Part shown: in pieces, positions 53,397 through 62,477 of the stretch
How the letters are laid out: the number at the start of each line of letters is the position of its first letter
Numbering within the stretch: the first letter of the stretch is position 1
NCBI RefSeq assembly: GCF_001612845.1
Contig: NZ_BDBF01000027.1
Location: forward strand, 1 to 64,000
Length of the DNA stretch: 64,000 bases
Direction: 5' to 3'
Source of the DNA: Nocardia elegans NBRC 108235
GTDB taxonomy: Bacteria > Actinomycetota > Actinomycetes > Mycobacteriales > Mycobacteriaceae
The notes under the pieces: generated by a model
The model's database searches: none
The model's input: the letters and a program-made list of their open reading frames with translations, nothing else
What the model was told of the DNA's origin: nothing
Program-made: the position numbers and the translations under genes

Positions 53397-54104
53397 TCAC
53401 ATGCCCGGCACGGACCCGGCGCTGCCGGTCGGGGTGAGATGGGCCAGGCACAGATCGGGTTCGGCGAATGCCTCGAGCCGCTCGACAGCCAGCGGCGCGG
53501 CCCGGCCCTCCAGCACGCCGTGCATCAGGCCCAGATGGATCGGGCACACCACACTCGCACGAGTTTCGGCCAGGTCGAGGAAGGGGCAGTGCCGCAACCG
53601 GATTCGCGTCCGACCGCTTTCGATGTCGGGTTCGGGGTCGAATCCGACCTCGTCGAGCACCCGCACCAAATCGCTCACAGCCTGCTCGGCGGTCGGCGCC
53701 ACGGCATCCATGTCGCGAGTCAACGCGCGGCCCCAGCTGCGCCCGGCCTGCTCCGCACGATCCAACGGGTCGGGATCGGAGGCCAGCTGGGCGGTGAGGA
53801 TATCGGCGCGCAACCGGTAGTTACGCCGCCCGGCGGGGTCCATCCCGCGATGGGCGCGAAACATTTGCGGAGGCCGGCCCGGGCCGGTGCGCGGACTGTC
53901 GACCCGCTCGGCCTGCCCGGCCTCGACCAGCGCCTCAAGGTGAAAACGCACCGTGTTCGGATGCAACTGCAGGTGCGCGGCGATATCGAGGATGCTCAAC
54001 GCATCACGCGAGTCGCGCAATACCGCGAGCACCTCGCCGCGCCGCCCACCACCCGTCGCACGCGAGCCGGACGGCGTGGCAGCGGACCTCGTTTCGCGTG
54101 TCAC
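53397..54104 (-). CDS. HTH regulator with C-terminal cysteine motif (ArsR/SufR-like)
   Basis: 235 aa from the GTG at 54104; longer frames extend into an arginine-rich stretch. The winged HTH (about 25-95) reads DSRDALSILDIAAHLQLHPNTVRFHLEALVEAGQAERV, with PRTGPGRPPQMFRA as the wing. The C-terminal part has three Cys: one in RLRHCPFLDLAETRASVVCPIHLG (two there) and a later DLCLAHLTP, a spacing reminiscent of SufR-type Fe-S sensors. It may sense iron-sulfur status, metal or redox; that is inference. Confidence 0.8.
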   Translation of the reverse strand: MTRETRSAATPSGSRATGGGRRGEVLAVLRDSRDALSILDIAAHLQLHPNTVRFHLEALVEAGQAERVDSPRTGPGRPPQMFRAHRGMDPAGRRNYRLRADILTAQLASDPDPLDRAEQAGRSWGRALTRDMDAVAPTAEQAVSDLVRVLDEVGFDPEPDIESGRTRIRLRHCPFLDLAETRASVVCPIHLGLMHGVLEGRAAPLAVERLEAFAEPDLCLAHLTPTGSAGSVPGM

Positions 54105-54515
54105 GGCTGGGCGCTCCGTTTCGGCAGCGCGGCAACCAGCGGCGTATCCACCCCGGCGGGGCCGAGTTCGCCGCCGGGGTACGTCACCACCACGCCCGCC
54201 GAGGATGCCGAACCGAGAGGGCCGTCCGAACCTCACTCTCGGCGGTATCGACCCGTCGCTGACGCTGTACGACACGCTCGGTGAGTCGGTGCCGATCCTG
54301 TTGCCGCGCTTCGATATCGGCGCCACCGAGGGCGGCGATGTCGTCGCCCGTGGGTTCCGGTGACTCGTATCGCCGGCCGGTGGTGACGACCGTGTTCGAT
54401 GTGCTGATGGCGCACTGTGCGGCGTCGATAGCCTCGCGACGCCGATGCCGGTGCGGTCGAAGCGGTGCTTGCCGGGAGCCACTCGCCGCCGCGATAGATC
54501 GAGGTGCCGCTGGCG
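54105..54515. other. 410-bp region without a supported gene
   Basis: Frames on the minus strand contain DIEARQQDRHRLTERVVQRQRRVDTAESEV, which could be a coiled coil, but starts and context are unconvincing. No hairpin or repeat stands out. Confidence 0.4.
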
Positions 54516-54656
54516 TTAGTCGTCGTGTTGCTGATCTTCGTGCGCGGAAAGGAATTTCGGTCGCAGGTCGGTGTCGATTGCACTGGCGGGAGTGCTGTCC
54601 GGTGCGGTGTACTCGTGGCTGAACAGCTGGGGTCCGGCGGTTGCTCTGTCGCTCAT
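54516..54656 (-). CDS. Small hypothetical protein downstream of the DUF5994 gene
   Basis: 46 aa. The ATG at 54656 lies 18 nt after the DUF5994 stop, following GACAGAGAGAAC, a modest ribosome-binding site. The sequence (SDRATAGPQLFSHEYTAPDS, then LRPKFLSAHEDQQHDD) is polar with no membrane segment. It may be a small operon partner; conservation is unknown. Confidence 0.4.
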   Translation of the reverse strand: MSDRATAGPQLFSHEYTAPDSTPASAIDTDLRPKFLSAHEDQQHDD

Positions 54657-54674
54657 GATGTGTTCTCTCTGTCG

Positions 54675-55220
54675 TTATCGGATATGTAGCTGGTGCGCGT
54701 TGCCGGATGTGTCGACCCGGCGGATGGTTCCGCTGCTGCGCCACTGTCGTAGGGCTGCTGCTCTGCCGGTGCGTCCGGGAAGCTGGGCCAGCAGTTGGTC
54801 GATCGTGGATTCGTCGTCGACGCGGCAAGCCATCGCCATCACGGCGCCGGCCCTGTGGGGATCGGTGCGTGGCGGGATGATCAGAAGGATCTGCCGCCGG
54901 TCGCTGGCGCCGAGGATTTCGATCGTATGCGCGGTGCCGTGCCGGTTCCCGTCGAGGCGGACACTGCGTCCGGCGTGGGCAAGTTGTTGTGGGGTGGGAG
55001 TCCATTCGCCGGGCTGGTAAACCACGCGGTGGATCGAGTCGAGCCGTCCCGCGATCGCGGTGATCAGGTGGGGCAGTTCGGCGGCGAGATCGGTGCTGTG
55101 TGGCCACCAAGCGCCGTCGACATACCCCGTTTTCGTCTCGGCTGTTTTGAGTTGCACGCGTGCGCAATGCTCGCGGTACAGGTGTGCGGGGTTGGGGATG
55201 GGGCGGGTCGGGCAGTTCAT
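54675..55220 (-). CDS. DUF5994 family protein
   Basis: 181 aa from the ATG at 55220, with AGGAG 7 nt upstream; upstream frame to 55415 is not convincing. It contains VQLKTAETKTGYVDGAWWPHS, DLAAELPHLITAIAGRLDSIHRVVYQPGEWTPTP and HTIEILGASDRRQILLIIPP, a conserved pattern of small actinobacterial proteins (DUF5994). Function unknown. Confidence 0.75.
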   Translation of the reverse strand: MNCPTRPIPNPAHLYREHCARVQLKTAETKTGYVDGAWWPHSTDLAAELPHLITAIAGRLDSIHRVVYQPGEWTPTPQQLAHAGRSVRLDGNRHGTAHTIEILGASDRRQILLIIPPRTDPHRAGAVMAMACRVDDESTIDQLLAQLPGRTGRAAALRQWRSSGTIRRVDTSGNAHQLHIR

Positions 55221-55692
55221 GCCGACGCTCCTGACTCGGCCGCGGATCGGCCGCATTGAGGGAAGCCGGCGACGTGACGACCATGAGATCGGTCGGGATG
55301 TCGCCGAGCCGTACCGTTCGCTCCGCTCAGGCGTCGCCGGCGCTGGGCCCGTTCGCGGGCCGTGGCGGTCCTGTGGTGAGCGATGGAGAACACACACCCC
55401 GAGCAAGCGAATCATGCAGGCGCTGGTTGCGAAGAGTGATCCAGCGGCGTTCGACCGCTCGTGGTTTGCCGATCCGATATTCGATCGTCAGGACCGTGAT
55501 CCCGTCTCCGGATCAGAAGCGCCGAGCGGACCCTGTTGTCCACCGTCCGCTGCTACGAGACCGGGTGTCTACCTCGACGCTACGGGAATCTGCCGCCCGT
55601 GTCCACGTGGGCCCACGCCATCCGCGCACCGCCCATGCCCGGCCGGATGCCGGCGAACGCTCTGCCGCCCGGGTCGGCAACCCTCCGAAAAG
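55221..55692. other. 470-bp region without a supported gene
   Basis: Lies between the DUF5994 gene start and the cspA terminator. Only short unlikely frames are seen. It must hold the DUF5994 promoter. Confidence 0.45.
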
Positions 55693-55725
55693 CACGAAAC
55701 CCGCGCCACAGGCGCGGGTTTCGTG
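55693..55725 (-). terminator. Rho-independent terminator of cspA
   Basis: CACGAAACCCGCGCC (55693-55707) and GGCGCGGGTTTCGTG (55711-55725) form a perfect 15-bp stem with a 3-nt loop. On the minus strand it starts 12 nt after the cspA stop and is followed by CTTTTC. Confidence 0.85.
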
Positions 55726-55737
55726 GAGACTCGGTCC

Positions 55738-55941
55738 CTAGATGGCGCGAACGCTCTGGGCCTGCGGGCCCTTCTGGCCCTGGCCGATCTCGAATTCGAC
55801 GCGCTGTCCCTCATCCAGGGACTTGAAGCCGGAGCCGGAAATCTCGGAGTAGTGGACGAAAACGTCGGGGCCTCCCCCGTCCTGAGCGATGAAGCCGAAG
55901 CCCTTTTCGCCGTTGAACCACTTCACACTGCCCTGCGACAT
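55738..55941 (-). CDS. cspA: Cold shock protein (CspA family)
   Basis: 67 aa from the ATG at 55941. One cold-shock domain with RNP1 KGFGFIAQ and RNP2 DVFVHYSEI, opening SQGSVKWFNGEKG. It binds single-stranded RNA/DNA as a chaperone. A long leader upstream (to about 56150) is typical for csp genes. A 15-bp-stem terminator follows. Confidence 0.96.
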   Translation of the reverse strand: MSQGSVKWFNGEKGFGFIAQDGGGPDVFVHYSEISGSGFKSLDEGQRVEFEIGQGQKGPQAQSVRAI

Positions 55942-56159
55942 ACTGATGTACAACTTCCTGTTGCGAGCCGAGCGATCATGTCAACAACCCGTGCTCGTCA
56001 ACCAGCATGTCACATGAACGCTGACCGGCCCGCGCCCGGCCCGGCCGAACGAACCTCGCCGATGTCTCTGCGGGCCGGGCACTGGGTGAATATGCCGATG
56101 AGAAGTCGGCACAACGCGACGCCGCTGAACCCGACCTCCGGGATTGGTCAGTGGTTGTG
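55942..56159. promoter_or_regulatory. cspA leader and promoter region
   Basis: 218 bp between the cspA start and the small frame downstream of the MerR gene. Csp mRNAs usually have long structured leaders; no specific cold-box was identified here. Confidence 0.35.
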
Positions 56160-56285
56160 TCACTCCTGCTGCGGGAGACTACCGGTGGTGTAGGACACCG
56201 GCCAGCGGGTGACCCCCGGCGAGTGTGACCGGCCGGTGCCGTACTCGATGGTGGCGGCCGATTCGCCGGTGCGTGTGTCGGGCAC
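56160..56285 (-). CDS. Candidate small protein downstream of the MerR gene
   Basis: 41 codons starting GTG at 56285, two bases after the MerR stop, reading PDTRTGESAATIEYGTGRSH and ending GSLPQQE. The tight spacing suggests coupling, but conservation is unknown. Confidence 0.3.
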   Translation of the reverse strand: MPDTRTGESAATIEYGTGRSHSPGVTRWPVSYTTGSLPQQE

Positions 56286-56287
56286 GT

Positions 56288-56653
56288 TCACGTCGTCTCT
56301 GTGGAGTTGTTGCGCTGGTCGAGGGTGTGTTGCAGTTCGGTGTTGAGGCGTTGGGCCTCGGCGAGTTGGTCTTCGAGGATGACGATGCGGCACGCGGCGT
56401 CGAGGGCGTTGCCGGCGTCGACGAGTTCACGCACGCGTGCGGCGATGCGCAGCTGGTAGCGCGAATAGCGGCGGTGCCCGCCGGTGGATCGTTGCGGGGT
56501 CAGCAGTTGCGCGGCGTCGAGGCTGCGCAGAAACGCTTGGGTGACACCGAGGATTTCCGCGGCGCGTCCCATCGAGTAGGCGGGGTAATCGTCGTCGTCG
56601 AGCTTGTCGGCGGCACTGGAACCGTCGGCGGGGTGGGGGTTGGGTAGTTGCAC
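56288..56653 (-). CDS. MerR-family regulator
   Basis: 121 aa from the GTG at 56653, with GAGAGG upstream; a TTG at 56671 is possible. The HTH reads YPAYSMGRAAEILGVTQAFLRSLDAAQLLTPQRSTGGHRRYSRYQL (about 23-68), then a helical dimerisation part DACRIVILEDQLAEAQRLNTELQHTLDQ-like coiled coil. It has no ligand domain. It lies upstream of cspA on the same strand. Confidence 0.83.
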   Translation of the reverse strand: MQLPNPHPADGSSAADKLDDDDYPAYSMGRAAEILGVTQAFLRSLDAAQLLTPQRSTGGHRRYSRYQLRIAARVRELVDAGNALDAACRIVILEDQLAEAQRLNTELQHTLDQRNNSTETT

Positions 56654-56671
56654 AGGGCCTCTCGGTGTCAA

Positions 56672-57235
56672 CGCCGACAGGCCCCGGCGCGGTTGCGCCG
56701 GGGCCTGGAATCTACGGAAGGGGGAATGATGTCATTACTGTTCACCAGCCCGTGAGGGCCGCTTTCACACACCGCATCCGCTGCTTTCCCGGATGCGGAA
56801 CTGATGATCGTCTGTTCAGTGACCACCTCCTGGATCGCCAATATTGCTGCGGTGCTTGGACATTCGATTGTTCGGTGATGCTTCGTCCCCTTCCGGCGGG
56901 TCCGGTCGACTGCTCCGGGTCTATCTGTCATCCGCCGGAAGGGGACGGTGGAACCTAACTTCTTCCGGGCAGTTCACCTGCCCGGCCACTCGGACTCATT
57001 AATTCGAACAACAGCGACTCTACAACGACCTCCAGCGAATGTCTACACCCGACACGACAGATTTTCGGCTGCCGGTGGGAGTGCTTATGTCACATGCATG
57101 GGCCGGGTTTCGCGGGCATGGGTACCGGGTAGGACCGAGCGGACGTAGGGGGCGAGACTCAGGGGTACGGCTCCACCCGGGCGCGGGTTCAAGGTCGTGG
57201 ATCGGCGAACCGCAGCACGGCTATCGGGAGCTGAC
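56672..57235. other. 560-bp intergenic region with one strong hairpin
   Basis: A perfect 13-bp stem (CAGGCCCCGGCGC 56678-56690, GCGCCGGGGCCTG 56695-56707, loop GGTT) lies just upstream of the MerR gene. It has no T-tail on either side. The rest is AT-richer around 56720-57060 and contains no supported gene. Confidence 0.5.
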
Positions 57236-57469
57236 ATGGGCAATGACCCGGTACTCGAATTCGCCAACGAGGCGATTCGGCGCTCGTCAGCGCGGATGTT
57301 CGCCGCCGACGCCAGACTCGCCGCAGCTCGACACCGCGCGCCGCACCGCGACCCACACCCGAAGGCCGCTGTTTCATCCGCTCAGGCCTGCGAGCGGTCC
57401 CAACAGCCCTCGCGGTTGAGCGTCGGCGAGTGCGCACAGCATCAGCAAGGGACACACTGGAAGTGGTAG
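57236..57469 (+). CDS. Small hypothetical protein
   Basis: 77 aa from the ATG at 57236, with GGGAG upstream. The N-terminus is helix-like (GNDPVLEFANEAIRRSSARMFAADARLAAARHRA), the rest polar with two Cys. No family recognised; it may be spurious beyond the first 40 residues. Confidence 0.4.
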   Translation: MGNDPVLEFANEAIRRSSARMFAADARLAAARHRAPHRDPHPKAAVSSAQACERSQQPSRLSVGECAQHQQGTHWKW

Positions 57470-58064
57470 CGTGGCCTGCGATTTCCCGGCTGGACACGGT
57501 GCCGGCGTGAGATGACCAGTGGCAGGGCTCCCTCGCCGGCACCGGGCCTTCCGGTCCCTCGATTCCCCGGCTCAATGAGGAAGTCAAGGGCACAACAAGC
57601 CGGCTTGGGCAAACCGGCCCGCGGAAACCCGTGGCACACACCAAAACATCGGCGAAAGCGCCGCCCCGACAGCGTGTGATGTTGTGGCGCTTCACAACCT
57701 AGCGCATACCCCGGGCGAGCGAACCCGCATCCGGCAACTTCGCAGACACGAAATCGACAGCTCCGCTGCCTGTTTCGCTCGCGCGACCGCTCACCGTCTT
57801 CTACGGTGAGGTCGAGGGCCCCGGCGGACCGAGCCGCCGGGGCCCTCGTCGCGCTCGGCCGTGAGGGCTCCGGCGGTAACTTCGAGCGCAGACAATGACC
57901 GGACCGATTTGGGCGCAAGCGGTTACATTCCGATCCCGGATTCGTTCAATTCAGCGACGCGAAAACCACTTAATTCGACCATAAGTAGCACACCGGGCAC
58001 AGCGAATTTCTTCAGGCCACGAAACCGGCACGTCGTCGCGTCACGATCGAGTCGATCCACCACA
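57470..58064. other. 600-bp intergenic region with two adjacent hairpins
   Basis: CTCACCGT/ACGGTGAG (57790-57810) is followed after 3 bp by GAGGGCCCCGGCGG/CCGCCGGGGCCCTC (57814-57847, 14-bp stem, 6-nt loop). No gene or RNA gene could be assigned immediately upstream on either strand. Confidence 0.6.
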
Positions 58065-60242
58065 ATGCTGCACATGACGAACACGGCCGTAAGCGGGTTG
58101 GCAAATCGGCAGGCAGACCGGGTTCACCATGCATCGCAGCCCCGGGAGGGATTTCGGCCCGATATCGAGGGGTTGCGAGCAGTCGCGGTCGTGGCGGTTG
58201 TGTTGTTCCATGCGGGAATTCCTGGAATCAGCGGTGGATTTGTCGGCGTAGACGTCTTTTTCGTGATTTCCGGATTTCTGATCACCGGAATACTGTGCCG
58301 GGAGGTGCGAGCCGGCGGCACCGTCGCGCTGGCCCGTTTCTACGGCGCACGTGCTCGGCGGCTGCTGCCCGCGGCGGGCATCGTGGTGGTCGCCACCGCG
58401 ATCGGCGCGGCGGTGCTGCTGCCGCCGCTGCAGGCGCGCCAGGTCCTCGGCGACGGGATCGCCAGTGCGTTGTATGTCGGGAACAATCGGCTCGCCCTGC
58501 GCGGCACCGACTACCTCGCGGCGAACGAGCCCCCTTCGCCGTTCGAGCACTTCTGGTCACTCGGCGTGGAGGAACAGTTCTATCTGGTGTGGCCGCTGCT
58601 CATCGTCGCGGCGGCGTGGCTCGTGCGGCGCCGCCGCACCGGATCGGCCACCGCACTCCCCTACCTGATCATTCTGGCGGTGGTCGCCGCGCTCTCGTTC
58701 GCGATCTCACTGATCTGGACCGGCACGCTCCCGCCGTGGGCGTTCTTTTCGCTGCCCGCCCGGGCGTGGGAATTGGCCGCCGGCGGCCTGATCGCGCTCT
58801 CGGTTGCCGTGTGGTCCCGGTTGCCGCACTCGGTGGCCGCGCCGGCCGGATGGATCGGTCTTGTTCTGGTCGTGGTGGCCTGCACCCAGTTGAACGGCAG
58901 GACACCGTATCCCGGCAGCGCGGCCCTGCTGCCCGTCGTGGGCACCGCTCTGATGATCGTATCCGGCTGCGCCGCAGCACGTTTCGGGGTCGGCTCGCTG
59001 CTGACCCGCGGTCCGATACGGGCGATCGGCGGCTTGTCCTACGCCTGGTACCTGTGGCATTGGCCGGTGTTGCTGCTGGCGCCGCATATGCTGGGACACC
59101 CGCTCGGGCGAGTCGGCGCATTCGGTGCGCTCGTGATGGCCGGCGGGCTTGCCATGCTCACCCAGTGGACGATCGAGAATCCGGTTCGCTTCGCGGCGCC
59201 GTTGCGGAACTCGGCCGTGCGCAGTCTCGCCTGCGGGGGGACCTGCACCGCGCTCGCCGCGAGTGTGGCACTCGCGCTGCTCGTGCTCGTACCCGCCCCG
59301 GTCGGGCACGGTGTGGCGGCACCGTCCCTCGTACTCACCACGCCCCGGGACTCGGCCGCGCCCGCCGCCGACCCCCGCGACGAGGCGGTCCGGCAGCTGA
59401 TGGCACAGGCGCACACCGCGGTCGCCGCCTCGGCCGAAATCCGTGCTGTCCCATCAAATCTCACCCCTTCGCTGGACAGCGCACCCGGCGACAAGGCCGA
59501 TGTGTTCACCAATGGCTGTGTCCGGTCGTGGCGCGAGGCCGGCCAGGCCGAGTGCGCCTCGGGTGATCCGGACTCGCCCACCACGGTGGCCTTGGTGGGC
59601 GATTCCCATGCGGCGATGTGGAATCCGGCGCTGGAGCCGATCGCCGAGGCGCGGCACTGGCGGCTGGAAACGATGGCCAAGGTCACCTGTCCACTGCTGG
59701 ACCTGCCCATCACCAGCCCGTACCTGGACCGGGAGTACACCGAATGCGAGCAATGGCGCGGCCAGATGCTGAACCGGCTGCGAAACGAACACCCGCGGTT
59801 GATCGTCCTGGACATGTCCCGGCGCTACGGCGGCGATTTCGGTTTCGTCTCCTACGATCGAGCCTGGGTCGAGAGCCTGGGCCACCTGGTTGCCCAGTTG
59901 CGCGCGATCGGTTCGGCCGTCCTCGTTCTCGGGCCGATCCCCGATCCCCACACCACGGTGCCGACGTGCCTGTCCGAACACCTCGACGATGCCACCGCAT
60001 GCGCACCCGCACGCCCGGTCGGAGTGAACGACGCCGGTGTCGCGGCCGAGCAGGCAGCAACCACGGCAGGCGGCGGCCAGTACGCCGATCTCACCTCGAT
60101 GTTCTGCACCGCCGCCCGCTGTCCCGTCATCGTCGGCAATACCTTGGTGTTCCGCGACGACAACCACCTCACGGTCAGCTACGCCCAGATCCTCGGACCC
60201 GCGATCGGCGCCCTCACCGACCGCGCCCTCGCCCATGAATGA
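58065..60242 (+). CDS. OafA/YrhL-type membrane acyltransferase with C-terminal SGNH domain
   Basis: 725 aa from the ATG at 58065 (58074 is an alternative). The acyltransferase-3 domain (about 28-390) begins GFRPDIEGLRAVAVVAVVLFHAG, with GVDVFFVISGFLITGI and HFWSLGVEEQFYLVWPLL, ten or more helices. The C-terminal extracytoplasmic SGNH domain begins VALVGDSHAAMWNPAL and ends with DDNHLTVSYAQ (catalytic Ser and Asp/His). Such proteins O-acetylate envelope polysaccharides or lipids. No glycan gene is adjacent, but the sugar operon is 6 kb away. Confidence 0.92.
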   Translation: MLHMTNTAVSGLANRQADRVHHASQPREGFRPDIEGLRAVAVVAVVLFHAGIPGISGGFVGVDVFFVISGFLITGILCREVRAGGTVALARFYGARARRLLPAAGIVVVATAIGAAVLLPPLQARQVLGDGIASALYVGNNRLALRGTDYLAANEPPSPFEHFWSLGVEEQFYLVWPLLIVAAAWLVRRRRTGSATALPYLIILAVVAALSFAISLIWTGTLPPWAFFSLPARAWELAAGGLIALSVAVWSRLPHSVAAPAGWIGLVLVVVACTQLNGRTPYPGSAALLPVVGTALMIVSGCAAARFGVGSLLTRGPIRAIGGLSYAWYLWHWPVLLLAPHMLGHPLGRVGAFGALVMAGGLAMLTQWTIENPVRFAAPLRNSAVRSLACGGTCTALAASVALALLVLVPAPVGHGVAAPSLVLTTPRDSAAPAADPRDEAVRQLMAQAHTAVAASAEIRAVPSNLTPSLDSAPGDKADVFTNGCVRSWREAGQAECASGDPDSPTTVALVGDSHAAMWNPALEPIAEARHWRLETMAKVTCPLLDLPITSPYLDREYTECEQWRGQMLNRLRNEHPRLIVLDMSRRYGGDFGFVSYDRAWVESLGHLVAQLRAIGSAVLVLGPIPDPHTTVPTCLSEHLDDATACAPARPVGVNDAGVAAEQAATTAGGGQYADLTSMFCTAARCPVIVGNTLVFRDDNHLTVSYAQILGPAIGALTDRALAHE

Positions 60243-60284
60243 CGAGCGTCGGGTACCGGGACCGACGCATTGCCCGCTCGGCTC

Positions 60285-61208
60285 CTACGGCAGAGTGGTC
60301 GCGGACATGAAGTTCCACAGTCGATCTCGCAAGTCCTCGCCGGCTGCGCCGGACGGCCATTGATGCAACTGCCCGTTTTCCACCCGGTACTGCACGGAGG
60401 TCCCGCTCCGGCACGGTCCGTATCCTGCCGTCGTGCCGAATGTGTCGCTGGACTTGGCCGGCGGGACGGGGCAGCCATCGCGATCTACCCATGCGTCGAC
60501 GTTGGCCACACCGGCCAGCGGATCGGAGATCGGGTCGATCTGCCCCTGGGCGATGCCGGCGGAGATCGGCCGAGCGGGTTTGCAGGGCGACCCGGGACTG
60601 GGAACCAGCAGGGTTGGGTTCGGGAGGGTGGGATCCCCGCCCTCCCAAGAGGTTACGTCCGCGAAGACGTCGGGGGCATCGCACGCCATCCGCTGCGACA
60701 TGATGCCACCGTCGGACCACCCGCTGCTGTAGACGCGTGCGGTGTCGACGCACCACGTCGCCTCGATGTCGGCGACGACCGAGCGCAGGAACTGGACATC
60801 GATCGAGCCCTGCTGAAACTCCCAATCGTTGCCCACCAGACCGTTACCGGGATCCAGCGGCAGATTGTTCGCGTTGCCCTGCGGGTAGGCGACGATGAAG
60901 TGGTGCGCGGCCGCATAAGGAGTCCAGCCCGAGACCTGCTCGAAATCTGCCGCATTGCTGGCATTCCCATGCTCAGCGAGTAGCAGCGGCACCGAGTGTC
61001 CGGTCAGGCCGGCAGGAACGTCGAGCCGATAGATCCTGGTACCGATCGTCCGTACAACGGTGCCGGCTGTCGGTGCCAGGCCGCACTGCGCCGCGGCGAG
61101 TCGAATTCCGCTCCGATCACTGTGTGCCCCATTCCCAACCTGCAACGACGTGACGACTGCTGCGATGGCGGCCACGGCCGCGGCGAGTCGAATTGCGATA
61201 GCGCGCAT
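60285..61208 (-). CDS. Secreted PHB-depolymerase/feruloyl-esterase-type hydrolase
   Basis: 307 aa with a signal peptide (IAIRLAAAVAAIAAVVTSLQVG). The esterase core has LLLAEHGNASNAADFEQVSGWTPYA, FIVAYPQGNANN and the nucleophile elbow YSSGWSDGGIMSQ (Ser). CPVPPAKSSDTFG and QLHQWPSG (His) follow. Several Cys may form disulfides. It resembles LpqC-type enzymes. The substrate is an ester polymer or oligomer. Confidence 0.85.
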   Translation of the reverse strand: MRAIAIRLAAAVAAIAAVVTSLQVGNGAHSDRSGIRLAAAQCGLAPTAGTVVRTIGTRIYRLDVPAGLTGHSVPLLLAEHGNASNAADFEQVSGWTPYAAAHHFIVAYPQGNANNLPLDPGNGLVGNDWEFQQGSIDVQFLRSVVADIEATWCVDTARVYSSGWSDGGIMSQRMACDAPDVFADVTSWEGGDPTLPNPTLLVPSPGSPCKPARPISAGIAQGQIDPISDPLAGVANVDAWVDRDGCPVPPAKSSDTFGTTAGYGPCRSGTSVQYRVENGQLHQWPSGAAGEDLRDRLWNFMSATTLP

Positions 61209-61952
61209 ACTTTCCCATCATCGAGCCGACGACGGGCAGTAGCCTACTGCGGCCGCGATTCTCACCAGTGGTAAACGGCCGAATCGGTACCGACGCGCGG
61301 TCGCCCCAGCAACGTGCGGCTGCTCGCAGCGGGGCGGCTATGCGGCCGGCGGTCGCAGCCGGCCGCTGAGCACCGGGCGTTGGATGAGGTCCTCCCGAGA
61401 GGTGTTGAAGCCCGTGACGAGCTCGCCGTTCTCGGCGTACCCATGGTGGAGTTCCTGTTCCCGGATCGGCGCCCAGGAACCACCACCATCGATACGTTCG
61501 CTTCCTGCGTGGACGGATCCACCGCGATCAGGTCCGCAAGAGCAGGATCCGACTGTACAGCGTGCCTGGATCGTCTGCGTCGCACTCGAAGCCGCGCACT
61601 CGAAGCCGGCATCGTCAGCCTCGACTGAGTCTTCGCCACCCCCTCGACCGAGGTAGCTTGTCATTGCCTGACGGTGACGCGGAGGGAAACTCCGATTGAA
61701 TACTTCCCTCAGCAGGCAATTTCCGCTCGATACTCGAGCGCTGGAGGTTTGCTAGCGATGGCGGAGCGGGTAACAGAACAGTAGGTCGGCGTCCTGCCCG
61801 GCGCCGGCCTGCGCGTGAGCCGGAAGGCATGACGGGTTACGCAAAGTCGTTGCGGTGCCGCCGGGCCGATCGCCACCCCGGCGGCATCGCTACGTTCGGT
61901 GAGACGGCAATGTTCGCCGACAACAGGCTGGGTCGCCGAAAGCCGGCTGTGG
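61209..61952. other. 740-bp region without a supported gene
   Basis: A minus-strand frame near 61340-61480 reads PIREQELHHGYAENGELVTGFNTSREDL, which looks protein-like, but upstream residues do not. It could be the tail of a decayed gene. No hairpins or repeats stand out. Confidence 0.4.
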
Positions 61953-62477
61953 TCAGGGCGTCGGCGGCAGCATCGGGGACGGGGGCTCGTGAACCGTGAC
62001 GAGAACGACGACGTCGCCGTAGGGGGCGCTTCCCCGTGCCAGCCGGTGGCCGAACTTCGCCAGGGGGATCTGCCACCGGTACTTGGCCTCGATCTCGGCC
62101 TGAACGAACGACACCAACGTGCCTGCGGTCACTACCTGCGCGTGCCCCTGGCGCTGATGGGACCCCAGCGCCGGATGTCCGCGCCAATCGCCGGCCTGGA
62201 CGAGCACACGGCCGTCGCGCAGCAGATCGTCGGCTTCCGGAGCTCGGGAGGAGACGCGAAATGCCAACTGGCCGAGTCCGATAGGGACAACCAGCCGTGG
62301 CACGGTCACCAACTGCTTCGGCCCGGCGACCCGGGTGACGAGCACCGTCTTGGCTTGCTGCCACTCGCGCGCGACCCCGGTCGCCGGAACCCGGTTTCGC
62401 GGCGTCGCCCGCGCCACCGGGACCGGGCGTGCGAGCCGAAGGGGTGCGGTGGGAATATCGGTCAGGGTGTCTGTCAT
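61953..62477 (-). CDS. PPOX-class (F420/FMN-binding split-barrel-like) protein
   Basis: 174 aa from the ATG at 62477, with GAGAGGAG upstream. A split-barrel pattern is seen: WQQAKTVLVTRVAGPKQLVTVPRLVVP, LRDGRVLVQAGDWRGHP and AEIEAKYRWQIPLAKFG, which resembles deazaflavin-dependent nitroreductase/PPOX-like proteins. The first 35 residues are Pro/Arg-rich and not part of the fold. Cofactor and substrate are unknown. Confidence 0.6.
   Translation of the reverse strand: MTDTLTDIPTAPLRLARPVPVARATPRNRVPATGVAREWQQAKTVLVTRVAGPKQLVTVPRLVVPIGLGQLAFRVSSRAPEADDLLRDGRVLVQAGDWRGHPALGSHQRQGHAQVVTAGTLVSFVQAEIEAKYRWQIPLAKFGHRLARGSAPYGDVVVLVTVHEPPSPMLPPTP

Noticed and set aside
54184..55284. A 366-codon minus-strand frame
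   Set aside because: Arg/Pro/Thr-rich with no domain; overlaps the DUF5994 gene in another frame.
61262..61664. Two overlapping frames of 108 and 125 codons
   Set aside because: Only one short stretch looks protein-like; no start site or known family, so left as unassigned.
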